Part shown: positions 25,348-36,176 of the stretch, one piece after another
How the letters are laid out: every line of letters starts with the position of its first letter
Position numbering within the stretch: the stretch's first letter is position 1
Notes under the pieces: generated by a model
The model's input: only the letters and a program-made list of their open reading frames with translations
What the model was told of the DNA's origin: nothing
The model's database searches: none
Assembly: GCA_025330725.1 (NCBI GenBank)
Contig: JAIWND010000004.1
Span: forward strand, 248,001-312,000
Direction of reading: 5' to 3'
From: Chlamydoabsidia padenii
Taxonomy: Eukaryota > Mucoromycota > Mucoromycetes > Mucorales > Cunninghamellaceae
DNA length: 64,000 bases
Position numbers and translations under genes: made by a program

Positions 25348-26055
25348 ATGCAACCCATACAATATGATAAAGACAATAAAATGACAAAATCTTGTGTCAC
25401 TAATAACCAATCTACCTCACAGGCACCTATAATGATAGAACAAAGTTTATCGCCATTACAGTCATCATCATCACGGTAAGTTTATCATCCACCAGTTACT
25501 TTTACCAACTAGTTATTATTTGTCATATATATGATAGGAACGAAAGATACAAACTGGTCATCAAGAAACAACCAGATGCATGTCTGATGTCCGGTTTTGG
25601 TGAAAATGATCATCATCCAATGAACCCAGCACCAGTGGTGGAACTCTTTATTTACGATGATGATGGCCAACCTATTGATTTAACGTAAGTCCCATATATA
25701 TATGTATCCAAACAATAATTATCTTTCTTCTTCTTCTTCTTCTTCTAGTCAAACCCATTATCCACCTTGTCTATTACAAGCGTCTCTCTGGTCAGAAGAT
25801 CAAACAAGACAACTAGATATAGTACAAATCATACGACATAAACCTGGCTTGTTACGCGTCTCGCCATCCACTACCACCACTACTATCCGTACAATGACTG
25901 GCACCTTAACAAGCTCTCCAATGGTGATACAGAATCATCATCATCTTGGTCTTTACTTCTCATTCCCTGATATTGGATTTCGAGTGGCCGAAACATACTG
26001 TCTGAGATTTGACTTGGTAATCTTAACGGGGTAAGATTTTACCATGCTCCTGGTT

Positions 26056-26115
<60 letters not shown>

Positions 26116-26233
26116 AACCAATTAACTAATTAAATGTTTGGACATTCTGAACTTATAGGTCACTTCCATTGGCTGAATCTGTAACCCATGTTTATTCCGA
26201 TCCATTTATTGTCAATGCGTCAAAAGGTAAATG

Positions 26234-26275
<42 letters not shown>

Positions 26276-26367
26276 AAGGAAAAAGTATGGTGACTGATGG
26301 ATCTTGTTTTTAGATTAAGTGTTTGGCGCTAGGACCCATCAAGATTACTATAAAAGGGTGGTATAGC
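25348..26367 (+). CDS. Velvet-domain transcriptional regulator
   Basis: Velvet proteins are fungal DNA-binding regulators that couple development and secondary metabolism. Exons 25348-25475, 25538-25684, 25749-26030 and 26159-26226 plus a last exon, most likely 26321-26367; about 223 residues. The velvet signature is clear: YKLVIKKQPDACLMSGFGE (usual form QP..CRxCGFGEKD), then DHHPMNPAPVVELFIYDDDG, HYPPCLLQASLWSED, LYFSFPDIGFRVAETYCLRFDL and VYSDPFIVNASK. The last exon gives SKVFGA, matching the SKxFA that ends velvet domains; an alternative acceptor at 26314 would add only Asp and a stop. The protein is little more than one velvet domain, closest in size to VosA/VelB-type members. Introns 3 and 4 contain 54-nt T and 38-nt A runs. 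Confidence 0.9.
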
Positions 26368-26878
26368 ATCCGTTTGACAAACTGGACCTAGTGTTACTTA
26401 TTCCCTTCCACTCTTCCTTCTTTTTTTTTACCCATCTTCTTACCTTTATACTTACTAATAATATGCTTACTATGAACTTGTTTATATTTATATATGGTTT
26501 TACACTTATGTTATGAAATGCGACACAAATAAAAATGGGGTATGCTTATAATTGTAGGGTTGATGTCGATCTTTGCCGTTTGTGGATTCTTCGGAACAAA
26601 GTTGACCTAATTTCCGCGCAGGAAGGTATGATCTTGCGCCCGAGACCATCGTCTTTGTTTTCATGCATTTTGTTTAAACAAAATTAACCTTTATAAGAAT
26701 CCTGTAGCACTATTCAACTTGTTTTCAATCAATAAAGCCATTATAATCACTTTTTGTTGAATTCATGCAAATCCAACTTTATTTTAAATCCCGCCCAGTG
26801 CGCAAAAGACCCATTTGATTGCATTAAAAGATTTTATTGATTAAAGATATAACAGAGTACCTATATTCTACATACTAA
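26368..26878. other. Spacer between convergent genes with an orphan promoter element
   Basis: The velvet gene and the membrane-protein gene converge here. Despite that, a perfect TTTAAATCCCGC sits at 26783-26794. AATAAA-like poly(A) signals occur near 26527 and 26730. No coding region is supported. Confidence 0.55.
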
Positions 26879-28796
26879 TTATATATTTCGTAATGCTATG
26901 GAGTAGTCATTGTCTATTGTATCGCTATGTTGATTTTGTTGTTGAGAAGGAAGAGGAGGAGAAGGTTTGGTATGATCCTGTCGATTCGTTTCTTTCCCCG
27001 CCAAACGCCGATGCCGTAACCCATCAAGATAATCCACATTGACAAAGTATTCTCTAAGGATTCCTTCTAAATAGTCGATGCGATTTTCAAGGGATGAGTC
27101 TGACACCACAGGTTGCAACCCAGAGACTGAATATCGTTTGTCCGAAGAGTCGATTGGTTGTTCAGTAGTATCAGCATACTCTGTGAGGTGTTCCAAAGAA
27201 GAATGAGTTGAATTTATATCGCTATCTGTGTGTTTAAAAGGATGAGCATGATGTACATCTTTGATGTCATCATTATTCTTCAGACTGTTGTTGTTGTTGA
27301 ATACAGTCGTGTTGCTCCATTTCAGTTTGCATTGTCCACACCAGTTATCCACATGATGTATAAATCCAAAAGCTGATATGCGTGGTGTTCCATAAATCGC
27401 AATAAACAAGGTCACCAGTATACCGTAAGCTCCACCTGCTAATGCTAGGGCTGATAAGATCGTGTGTTGTCGCTGTTCCATCTAAATGAGTAACACGACT
27501 TACAAGGTTAGAGATTATGTACATTATTTATATATGTATGTAACTAGTTTTACCTCTTTTTATTTACGTACCTTGACGTCAATGGTTGGTGTTGCTAGCT
27601 GGACGGCGAAAAACCCGTGATATTCCTACAACAAAAGTAAACTTTAGTGAGTATTCATACAATTTAAAAACTAGTTCCTTTTAATGAGCTTACCCCAGAG
27701 TCCAATGCCGGATTAGAATGTAATGGCCAATTATGCTGAACGGTTGCGATAGATTCGATATCTACATAATTACCGGCCTAATATATATATATATATATAA
27801 AGAGACAAGATTTTAGTTAGAAAGTTTTTTCAACCCCCTCCCCTTCCTAGTCCATTTCTTACCAATCCAAAGAGTGAGTTCCCATCCCGGGGAGGTATAG
27901 CACGGTATTTGTTTGGTGTAAAATAAATATTGGTAGTATAATTCTGTAAAGTGGTAGCACGAAACTTGCCATGTTTTGCAGTATCCAAAGCATCTTGCTA
28001 ATAAAGAAGAGAAAGAAAGAAAGATGGATCAGTTTTTATAAATAGTTTGAAAGTTTTGTTTTTTACTTACCTGTTGTGGGATTTTAACAATATCAGATTG
28101 ACGCCAAGGACTAAATGAAGCTGCATAAAACTGGATTGCCAAAGTAGGGATCGCCAATGTCGCCTCTTCAAAACTTGTCACGTTATCCACCCGCCAGTAG
28201 AGATCAACCCGTTGTATACTGGTATCATCAGTTCCATTGATCCGGAATTGAAGTGGATGGTTCTTGGCTGTAAATACCTTACAGTGAGTGTTAGGATCAT
28301 CAAGGCTGCCGTCGATTATGTATGGAGCACAACCAGGGATATCCGTACTCGTCCAATTCATACTGACCAACGTACATTTGGCAATGGTGAAGGTTGATTT
28401 TTGTGAGCAGGTTTCAATGTCGGGTGCGGGATAACCTGTGCTGGGGATTTGTTCACTGATGCTGATTAGTAGTCGTCGATCGGTAACAAGCTAAAGAAAA
28501 AGAAAAAGATAATAGTATGTGAGTTGAATAGTATAAGACCTTGACCCCCACCCCCTTGTCCATTACTATACTCTACCTGATTGATGAGATAACCGCAATA
28601 AGCTATAAATGCCATACCCATCAAAGTACTGAGAATACCACGACTAATTGCCAAGGACCTTTTTTCCAGTGGCTATCAAGCAAAAAGAGGAGAAAAAGTT
28701 AATATCACACAGTTTAGTTTATACCTGTATCCCCTATTGTTGTTGTTTAAGGAAGTAACTTACTTTTTGTCGCCATGCTTCAAAAACAAAATGCAT
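26879..28796 (-). CDS. Membrane protein of unknown function, two TM segments
   Basis: Seven exons: complement of 28764-28796, 28577-28672, 28071-28490, 27863-27997, 27694-27777, 27572-27625 and 26879-27481; 474 residues. A membrane segment near residues 20-42 (GILSTLMGMAFIAYCGYLI) and a second near 282-305 (ALALAGGAYGILVTLFIAIYG) flank a domain of about 240 residues with paired Cys (IETCS, IAKCT, IPGCAP, THCKVF) and several N-glycosylation sequons, so that domain is probably lumenal or extracellular. The C-terminal part is hydrophilic with a possible coiled coil (ENRIDYLEGILREYF). No family is recognised. Every one of the six introns falls in phase 0. Confidence 0.8.
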
Positions 28797-29674
28797 TTGG
28801 TGGCGTGATTTATGTAGTTTTTTAAAAAAAGGGGGAAGAAAGAAAGAAAGGCTGAGCCACGCCAAATAAAAGACTAAATGTGAAGCCTGTGTGACAACCG
28901 GGATTTGAAATTAAATCAATTGCTACACTCGCCCGTTGAAAGAAAAAGGAGTGTGATGTTCCACACATTTTGACGGATGATTGACTTGTAGATTATGATG
29001 ACTACTTTCTCTAGATTTAAAACGGAACCGAGTGTTCCGATGATTGCAAAGCATGTCACTTGATCATGGTTCTCTGATGATGCTAGAATAGAATGCAAAC
29101 TACTCGCCCTGAATTTCATTTTCTCCCAAAAGTAGCGTACGACTCACATATCGATAGGGGAACTGTGAATACCGCCCCTTTGGAGATCTGATCTAATTGT
29201 CGGGATTTGAAATCATGTTGGTAAATTTCATGCGGGATTGTAGAGTGGAGATCAAACAGATGGCATGGAAAGAGTTTGATAAAGGGAGATCATATATAAG
29301 ATCATTAGGTTTCCCGGTTGTAATCGAATCTGTTACTGAGTGCGCTCATCCATCGGCGTTAGAATCTAGATACTTTGTGAAGCGATTCACAAGGTAATTT
29401 CGTCTTGGCCCACTGGCTGTTACCTTGTGTAAAAAATGTATGGAAGGGTATGATTCCATAAAGAGAATGACACTTTACATGTCATTGCTTCTTCACTTAT
29501 ATAAAAGTAAAAGATGAGGACCATCATTGAGTATAATATACCAGAGTCGAACAGATACATTACATAGTAAAATATTTTTTAAATTAAGATTTATTACAAA
29601 CAACAAAGGATAATAAAATAATAGATATACACTATGACTAATCTATTCTACATTATATATATGACTAGTTAAAG
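28797..29674. other. Intergenic region with two CCCGC elements and a TATA-type promoter motif
   Basis: A reverse-orientation CCGGGATTTGAA at 28898-28909 lies 102 bp upstream of the membrane-protein start. A second (CGGGATTTGAAA, 29201-29212) has no matching gene. At 29479-29510 on the plus strand there is an ATGTCATTGCTTCTTCAC stretch followed by TATATAAAAG, the same promoter combination as in the MGCC genes, but no MGCC frame follows. A 61-codon frame from 29215 is not convincing. Confidence 0.5.
28898..28909 (-). promoter_or_regulatory. TTNAAATCCCG element upstream of the membrane-protein gene
   Basis: CCGGGATTTGAA on the plus strand (TTCAAATCCCGG on the gene strand), 102 bp upstream of the start codon. 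Confidence 0.5.
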
Positions 29675-30863
29675 TTATTCTTGATGATTGCTCGGTATAA
29701 ACGGGAATAGATTTCCAAATGGAAAATGTTGCACCACAGGGACTTTTTTCAAAACTTCAGCTTCGTACATTTTCGCCATTCCGATATTAACCTTGTTCCA
29801 GCGTTGCAAACCAGAGATATCATACAACATGGGAGAGTGTTCATGGAAGGGACCACGCTTAACCTATATACATATATAAAATCAAAACGATCAGTTACAT
29901 CCCTGTCAAACCTCAGTATTTCCCCTTCTTTACCTGTCCAATATATTGTATACATCGGAAATACATATAGTTTCCCGCCATAGCTTCTACCATGTCCGCA
30001 TTCGTGATCGAGCTTGGTTTCAGTTTAGGATGATCTAACAAGAAAAAAAAAAAAAAAAAAGGTACATTAGTCATCATGCCCCTTTTTTTTATTCACCCTT
30101 CACCTTTTGTTTTTCAATACCTATCAACTGGGAGCTTCCCCATACATAAGGCAAGAATTGATGATCATCCAGTCCCCATACACCATGACTGCCTGCCGGT
30201 TCAAGGGTATAGGTTTGTTGGATCTTTCGTACCAGTTCCAAGTAGGTTGTAAAAATCGACAATACAATCGCAGGATAATCTTCAGGTACAAAGTAGTCTA
30301 GCATCGTCAAGCCGCATAACCAAGCCATAAAACTGAGTTCGTGCCCTGACCCATAGTCGATTCGTGTGTCGTTCCCAAAGCCACCGATCCAATACACGTT
30401 TAATTCTGGTATAGCTCGATCAAGTGATGCTGGTAGAGTATTGTGCATAAGTTGAGTGGTTTCCTATAATATATATAACATCAAGTTACCATTCCTTTTA
30501 TTTATTTTTTTTGTTTAATGTATTTAGGTGTTTTACCTGGTCTACTTTTTGAAGCCATAGTCGGAAAGCCTTGTTACCAAATCGTTGAGGATTATCCAAG
30601 GGAGGAAAGTCATCTAACCAACCACCAATGAGATTAAGAAGATCCAGAATAGATTGTACTTGAGGAGAGACAGTTTGAATGTCGGATACTTTTTTGCCGC
30701 GTACACTTTGGTTCAAAAGTATGACAAAGGTAATTAGTCGTTCAAACGCCATAGAATTGGTAAATGTGTCGATGTCTTTTTGATTGTGGATGCATTTTAC
30801 AGGTGTTCCAGGAATGTAACTAGATGATAAGGACGGTAGACTGAGTGTGGATGGGTTTTCCAT
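29675..30863 (-). CDS. Serine/threonine phosphatase 2A activator PTPA (Rrd-type)
   Basis: PTPA is a peptidyl-prolyl isomerase-like chaperone that activates PP2A-type phosphatases. Four exons: complement of 30537-30863, 30121-30463, 29934-30034 and 29675-29863; 319 residues, as expected. Typical segments: [52 protein letters not shown] (split here as two parts), then [40 protein letters not shown] and the C-terminal [22 protein letters not shown]. The GxGHE loop (GSGHELSF) and the DDHQFLP motif are the conserved active-groove elements. A TTTAAACTCCCG variant of the promoter element lies about 90 bp upstream. Confidence 0.95.
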
Positions 30864-31146
30864 GGTGACAAAGGAAAAGGTAAAGAAGGGAGAGAAAAAA
30901 GGAAAAGAGGGTGTTCGACAGAATTTTTTTCCCGCGGAGCTTGCAATGTTGAATTTAAACTCCCGATTCCCTTTTTATATCTTACCATCTAAATAATCCA
31001 TTTAGGATACCCGACTGTTTCATAGGTCATTATAATCACATCACCAACAAAACTAGTGATTATCATAATAATCGACCAAAGAAGAAAATAATGCGTTGAA
31101 AAATGTCATTGTGTTTCCCAGCTCATTCTCAACAAGGCCAACCATG

Positions 31147-31154
31147 TATAAATA
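31147..31154 (+). promoter_or_regulatory. TATA box of MGCC peptide gene A
   Basis: TATAAATA, 98 bp before the ATG at 31245. About 40 bp upstream sits ATGTCATTGTGTTTCCC, a block shared with the other two MGCC genes. Confidence 0.5.
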
Positions 31155-31244
31155 CACTACCATCTTCTCCAATTTCTTCCCTTTTCATTCAAAAACACAT
31201 TCACTTTACTTTTCTTACCAAACCATTTTATCATCAAACAAACA

Positions 31245-31319
31245 ATGGGCTGCTGTGCTTCATCACTTTCTGGTTCAAGACCTAATGGAGATTCTGGCTA
31301 TTATTCTTTTCGCCGCTGA
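31245..31319 (+). CDS. MGCC micropeptide A (24 residues, predicted lipidated)
   Basis: A 25-codon frame encoding a peptide that starts MGCCASSLSG and ends GYYSFRR. Gly2 with Ser/Ala at positions 5-7 fits an N-myristoylation signal, and Cys3-Cys4 fit dual palmitoylation, so the product would sit on a membrane. It is the most divergent of three tandem copies (others at 32158 and 32926), sharing MGCC, a Pro/basic middle and an aromatic C-terminus. It has its own TATA box and a TCAATAAATAAC poly(A) region after the stop. There is no good splice donor, so it does not look like the first exon of a larger gene. Confidence 0.55.
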   Translation: MGCCASSLSGSRPNGDSGYYSFRR

Positions 31320-32157
31320 TCATCATTGTCTTTTTCAATAAATAACAATTTTAATAAAATAAACGCAATAATGTACCGTAATCCTCTTTAAAAAGAATGT
31401 TTATCAGTGATGATGATGATGACAGTAGGGGCTAAAAAAGAGAATCAGAGAGAGCCTTAAAAGTCAAGGTCTGCATGAATCTTGTAAATTCAATTCCCGC
31501 TTTCTCTTTTTCTTGGAGTGTGTTGTCAGATTTCATTATTGAGTGTTGCTTTTTGTCAATTAGTAAATCAAAAACAACATGTATAAAAGTATCAAAGTGT
31601 TCATAACGTAAAAGGGTATGCTGATATTGTCAAGACACTTTGCTCTCTTAGTATTGGATTTAGAATGTGCCCCCTTTTTTTTCGGCAGCCTTACTTCTAT
31701 AAATTGTTAATAGTATTAACACATTGAGAAGTTCTTTGTGTTTCTGGATAAAATCAGGAAGATCCCTTTCGAGTGTAGCCCATTCATGCAGATGGTGCAA
31801 GTGATCAGGATTTCAAATCCCGAAAATATTGCATCTCGGTGATTACACTTTTTCCCATTTCTGATCAACAAATAATGACACTTAATTATACTAGTACAAA
31901 TAAATGATATTAAATATATGTCATCACAATGAATTATGCAGCAAAAGGGTCATTGGTCTCATTCAGATGGCATATGTAGGGAGCCTCGATAATATTTAGT
32001 ATTCAATGACCCCAACTGGTACTTTCCTATGTCATTGTTCCTGTCACAGATTATAAAAGTCCCCACTTTTTTTTTTTTTATCACATATCAAACCAAACTC
32101 TCACATCTCTTCTGTTATCTACTCCAACTTTTTTTTTATCTTCTTGAAATCAATACC
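31320..32157. other. Spacer of the MGCC array, partly duplicated downstream
   Basis: The stretch from about 31460 to 31800 (a GCATGAATCTTG block, a TTCAATTCCCGC element at 31489-31500, a CGGCAGCCTTAC block and a GAAGATCC block) is recognisably repeated at about 32330-32560. A second promoter-type element, TTCAAATCCCGA, is at 31812-31823. No other frame is supported. Confidence 0.6.
32052..32059 (+). promoter_or_regulatory. TATA box of MGCC peptide gene B
   Basis: TATAAAAG, 106 bp before the ATG at 32158, preceded by ATGTCATTGTTCCTGTCAC. Confidence 0.55.
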
Positions 32158-32226
32158 ATGGGCTGCTGTCAATCGAAACCAAGTGCTCCTGTTAGACATC
32201 CTTCTGGATCCTTTTTCTATCCATGA
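32158..32226 (+). CDS. MGCC micropeptide B (22 residues, predicted lipidated)
   Basis: A 23-codon frame starting MGCCQSKPSAPVR and ending SGSFFYP. It is a close paralogue of peptide C: no indels up to the last two residues, two synonymous third-base changes (GTT/GTC, TAT/TAC), conserved MGCCQSK, APVR, PS and aromatic-YP end. This pattern favours real coding sequence. MGCC plus Ser6 fits N-myristoylation with neighbouring palmitoylation. The gene-sized duplication includes the TATA box, the T-rich leader ending GAAATCAATACC before ATG, and the poly(A) region with ATCAAATAAAC at about 32270-32280. Confidence 0.65.
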   Translation: MGCCQSKPSAPVRHPSGSFFYP

Positions 32227-32925
32227 TTTATATCCTTGTTGCTCATCCATAGTTGAGAACCCTATATCTATCAAATAAACTGTTTTGAATTTTGACCTTG
32301 ATCAAAGTCGAAATAGCATCAATCATCAAGCCTGCATGAATCTTGCAAATTGAAGTCCCGACTTCTCACCATATTCTTCAGAGTATTGTTACGATCAGTA
32401 TAATGACCGTGCCTCTTCTTTGATTCCTGCCTTCCAATTTTATTCTTCTTTTCGTCAGCCTTACCTCTATAGAGTGTCTATATTACTAGCCCAGTGAAAG
32501 GTTCTATGTGTTTTAGATAAAGTCAGCAAGATCCCCTTTGAGCAGATCCATTCATGCACATTTTGAAAAAAAAGGGTGTAAATTTAAACGCCGAAATGTG
32601 TGATGTTGAGAAGATTGACTTTGTACACTTTTCCTATATCCATGTCATCACAATGAAAAAAAAAAGGAGGGGGACTCAGGTGACAGAAGGGGGTTGCCAA
32701 TTTCAACTAGACAATGATCCTGACTGATATTTCCCATATGAAAAAGGAGACATCTTGTGTCATTGTTTCTATCACCAATTATAAAAAACCTCCACCTCCC
32801 CATCAAGTTATAACAAAACAAACAAACAACAAAACAAACAAACAACAAAACAAAAAACTCTTACTCTCTTCTGTCATCGACCCCGACCTTTTTATTTTTT
32901 TATATATCTTTCTGAAATCAACGCC
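32227..32925. other. Second spacer of the MGCC array
   Basis: This repeats the 31.46-31.80 kb spacer in diverged form (GCATGAATCTTGCAAATTGAAGTCCCGA near 32333-32352 and onward). It ends in the promoter of gene C, where the leader also holds several ACAAAACAAAC repeats (32812-32858). Confidence 0.6.
32780..32787 (+). promoter_or_regulatory. TATA box of MGCC peptide gene C
   Basis: TATAAAAA, 146 bp before the ATG at 32926, preceded by GTGTCATTGTTTCTATCAC. Confidence 0.55.
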
Positions 32926-32997
32926 ATGGGCTGCTGTCAATCGAAACGACCTGCTCCTGTCAGAAATCCTTCTAAATCCTTTTGGTACCCAAGATAA
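32926..32997 (+). CDS. MGCC micropeptide C (23 residues, predicted lipidated)
   Basis: A 24-codon frame starting MGCCQSKRPAPVR and ending KSFWYPR. It is more basic than copy B (Lys7, Arg8, Arg13, Lys17, Arg23), which would help electrostatic membrane binding together with the predicted N-terminal acylation. The leader before ATG (TTTCTGAAATCAACGCC) and the 3' flank (CCATAGTTGATG, TCTATCGAATAAAC) match gene B. The next gene starts 209 bp downstream. Confidence 0.65.
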   Translation: MGCCQSKRPAPVRNPSKSFWYPR

Positions 32998-33088
32998 ATA
33001 GTATTGGTACCCATCCATAGTTGATGATTTCCATGTCTATCGAATAAACCTCTTTTTTAAGCTTGTCCTTAAACATATGCATGTGAGA

Positions 33089-33100
33089 GCGGGAATTGAA
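33089..33100 (-). promoter_or_regulatory. CCCGC element upstream of the alpha/beta hydrolase gene
   Basis: GCGGGAATTGAA, a one-base variant of the reverse element, 107 bp before the ATG at 33207. Confidence 0.5.
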
Positions 33101-33206
33101 AATATGTGACACAGAAGATGGAGATATGTGGGGTACATATAGAATAACGATCATCTCCATCCCCCTTTTCTTTTCTTCTTTTTCTCCTTTATTCTATTTC
33201 CTCCCA

Positions 33207-34505
33207 ATGACTCTGATTAAAGAAAAAGGTTATGTCAAAGTAGCTGAAAAGCGCCAACGCTCACCAACCAAACTCTACTATGAAAAGTATGGAAATGGAC
33301 CTGAACGAGTTTTGTTTGTGATGGGTAAGATAGCTCGAAATGGATTCATGCCTTATTCAACTCATTCACTCTCTAGGATTATCCGCACCATGCCAGGCTT
33401 GGGATTTTCAGGTACATTAACCAAGTCTATGTAATTGCAAATCCCGCTCATTTTCCCCTTTTTTTAATTCCCGCTAGGCAAAATTTCTTGCCAAGACCGG
33501 CAAGTATACCTCGCTTTTGTTTGATAATCGAGGCAATGGTCATTCAGGTACATATCCCCTCCCAACTCAATAGAGTACAAGACTTACTTTTTTTTTTTTT
33601 TTCATTGATATAGATTCTACTCTGGGACTATACACGTAAGTAAAACACACATGTTAAACGTCCGACTGATCATGCAAACTCTGATCTTCTTTTGGGAATC
33701 GGTGCCTTATCATATGAATATATATTAGAACAAAACAACTTGCTGCTGATGCGCTTGATTTACTAGATGCTTTGGGATGGACAGCTCATGTTCATCTTGT
33801 AGGTATATCCTTGGGCGGTATGATATCCCTTGAAATGGTGGATGCTGATTGTAGTCGGTTCCAATCCTTGACATTGACCAGTACATCAGCCCGAAGATTC
33901 ATCCCCACAGTACGATTCTCTTTCACATGTCAAAGGAAATGATTACCCCACTCACTTTTTTTTTTTTTTCTTTTTCTTTTTAGTGGATATGTGTCTCTAC
34001 TTTTGCCAAGATCGCATTGTATTATCGAGAACCCAGGGATCAGATCAATGCAGCGATGGATTTAATATACCCAGCGGAATGGTTGAAAAAAGTCCCGACG
34101 GATCCAATTCATGCTGAAGAACATGAGACGAATCGGGAGATGGCGATCATGAACTTTATCACCCACATGGGTCAATCTCGCCTGCAGCCTCTCCATGGCA
34201 ACGCCGGTCAAGTCTCGGCAGTGTTCCGACATTCATTCTCGGATGTACGTCTCCTCAAACTACGTGATTCGGGTTTGCCCATCTTGGTCGTCACTGGTAC
34301 CCATGATAAGTTGGTACCCCCTGCTTGCTCATTTCATCTCAAACGCATGCTACGACCACGCCGGTTTGAGTTGTTTGAAGGATCGGGTCATGATATTCCT
34401 GAAGAGCAGACGGAGAGGTACAATCAGGTCCTGTTTGAGCACTTGACCTCTTGTTCCATCAACCCATCTCCTATTTCCCCCCAACATAGTGAAGCCAAAT
34501 TATAG
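33207..34505 (+). CDS. Alpha/beta-fold hydrolase
   Basis: Serine hydrolase of the alpha/beta fold with unknown substrate. Six exons: 33207-33324, 33377-33411, 33478-33547, 33614-33635, 33729-33909 and 33984-34505; 315 residues. Visible core: VLFVMGLSAPCQAWDFQ (oxyanion region), LLFDNRGNGHS, then the nucleophile elbow GISLGGM (Ser about 109), GTHDKLVPP (Asp about 250) and GSGHDIPEEQ (His about 278), so the triad is complete. Exon 4 is only 22 nt and exon 2 only 35 nt. In the third base context the second intron contains TTGCAAATCCCGC (33435-33447), a promoter-type motif inside the gene. Confidence 0.9.
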
Positions 34506-35357
34506 TCTAGTTAATAAAAGGTTTTTATTTCTGGGTAAAAGTAATCAAGGGGAAGGGAGAGAGAGAGAAGAGATAAACTACAGGAGGAGGGGGAGGGGGT
34601 TAATGAGCTAATCTAAAGTATCCATGTCGCTCGTTGCATCCATCGTTAATTAGTTTCGAGTCCTGCCATCTTGGGTTACAGTAAAGTTGTTGTCCTGGTA
34701 CGAGTCGTTTTGTTGGCCCACTTTCGTTTTTACTTGATCCAGTTGTTGGTCCATTACATACCTTGTTTCCCCAGTTTCCTTGATTAGTAATGATAAGTAC
34801 TATAGGTTTAAAAGGGCAAACTGGTAATTAGCTGAGCTTGTTGATCGAATCCGGTTGTAATGTCATTGTTGCCAAGTTATCGCGCGAAAAGAAAAAGAAA
34901 AAGAAAGGCAGGAAAAAAAAAATGAGTGGTTCTATTTTGATCACCCAAAACCGGCGTTTAAAAATAAGGAACGGGGTGCTGGTCCCCTTGCTTGTGAATC
35001 CAAGGGTAATGGCCAAAAGGTGGTGAGTCCTGACTTTGCCATTCAAATTTGATAAACAACATGGCAAATAGGAAATATACTCAAGCGTTTTAGACATTAC
35101 AAAAGGGTGTGAGGGTCTATCTTGACCCCTCAAGTGATTGATAGTCGGGCGCTGCTTAATAAGCCAAATTAAGGTAGACCACTTGGTTCTCTAATTGAAA
35201 TTGGATTTGAATTTTTTCTTTTTTTTTCTCTTTCTTCTCCACCTTTTCTTTTCTTTTTTTTTTTTTTTTTCTTTTTTTCCTTCTCTCTCTCTCTCTGTAA
35301 ACTTTAAACATCCACCCTACTTTAACATCCTTTTTGCCTCTTTATAAACCTGTAATC
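34506..35357. other. Intergenic region before the bZIP gene
   Basis: Contains GA-rich and poly-purine stretches near 34555-34600, and a T/C-rich leader with CT repeats (35280-35297) just before the bZIP start. A GGCGTTTAAAA at about 34954 is a weak form of the promoter element. No gene is supported. Confidence 0.55.
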
Positions 35358-36176
35358 ATGTCAACTAGTAGTAGTGGAAGTGACTCCACCCTCGATCCTC
35401 AAGATTCTCTCACGACTTCTCTTGGTGGTGGTGGTGGTGGTGGTGGCAGCAAACGCAAGTCGGTGATTGACTCACGAAGGGCGGAACAGAATCGTGCAGC
35501 ACAAAGAGCCTTTCGACAACGAAAAGAACTTTATGTAAAGGAACTGGAATACAAGGTACGGGATATGGAAATACTCAAGGATCGCCTGGAACGACTGGAA
35601 CTCGAAAACGACCGACTAAAATATCGTTTGTGGGAATTGGAGTCCTCATCACCAAAAGCAATAACCAATGATAGTAATAATAAAACCAATAATTTGCCAC
35701 CATTATCAACTTGTTCACCACCTCCTTATTATTCCGGGTCCTCTTATAACGAAGAAAATGGTTCAAACAACGATTCAAACTCTATGGACAAAACTATGAA
35801 AATCAACAATACTAAACGGCCCTCACAAACTCTGGAATCAGTACATCATCATCATCTTCCTCCTATCACTTCACCACCAGAATCGATACATCATCACCGG
35901 CCTCTTTTATCCTCACCACCTCATCCTACAGAAACAAAAACAACGACAACACCAACAACAACAATAACGACACATCCTATCTTACCACCGCCTTCACCAT
36001 CACCATCACCTTCGGTTTATCGACCTATTCCGGTTGCTTATTGGGATAAAGGTACTAAACGAAATCAACATGATACAGCTCCAACAGAACAAGGCCAAGT
36101 ACTCGATGATCTTGCTTCAATCTTGCGTACACGCCATCGTCCACCTATCCAACAACATGAACCTATGCATATCTAA
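35358..36176 (+). CDS. bZIP transcription factor, Yap/AP-1 type
   Basis: Single-exon, 272-residue regulator. The basic region lies at about residues 38-57 (RRAEQNRAAQRAFRQRKE) with the NxxAQxxFR signature of fungal AP-1/Yap factors. A leucine-zipper coiled coil follows at about 59-95 (VKELEYKVRDMEILKDRLE, then LELENDRLKYRLWEL). The remainder is low complexity (S, P, H, T-rich). The start is the first ATG (35358), just after a CT-rich leader. No C-terminal cysteine-rich domain is visible, so the redox switch of Yap1 seems absent; a Pap1/Yap paralogue with another role is likely. Confidence 0.92.
   Translation: MSTSSSGSDSTLDPQDSLTTSLGGGGGGGGSKRKSVIDSRRAEQNRAAQRAFRQRKELYVKELEYKVRDMEILKDRLERLELENDRLKYRLWELESSSPKAITNDSNNKTNNLPPLSTCSPPPYYSGSSYNEENGSNNDSNSMDKTMKINNTKRPSQTLESVHHHHLPPITSPPESIHHHRPLLSSPPHPTETKTTTTPTTTITTHPILPPPSPSPSPSVYRPIPVAYWDKGTKRNQHDTAPTEQGQVLDDLASILRTRHRPPIQQHEPMHI

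Noticed and set aside
29215..29397. 61-codon frame next to an orphan CCCGC element
   Set aside because: No homology that I can recognise and no clear leader or poly(A) context.
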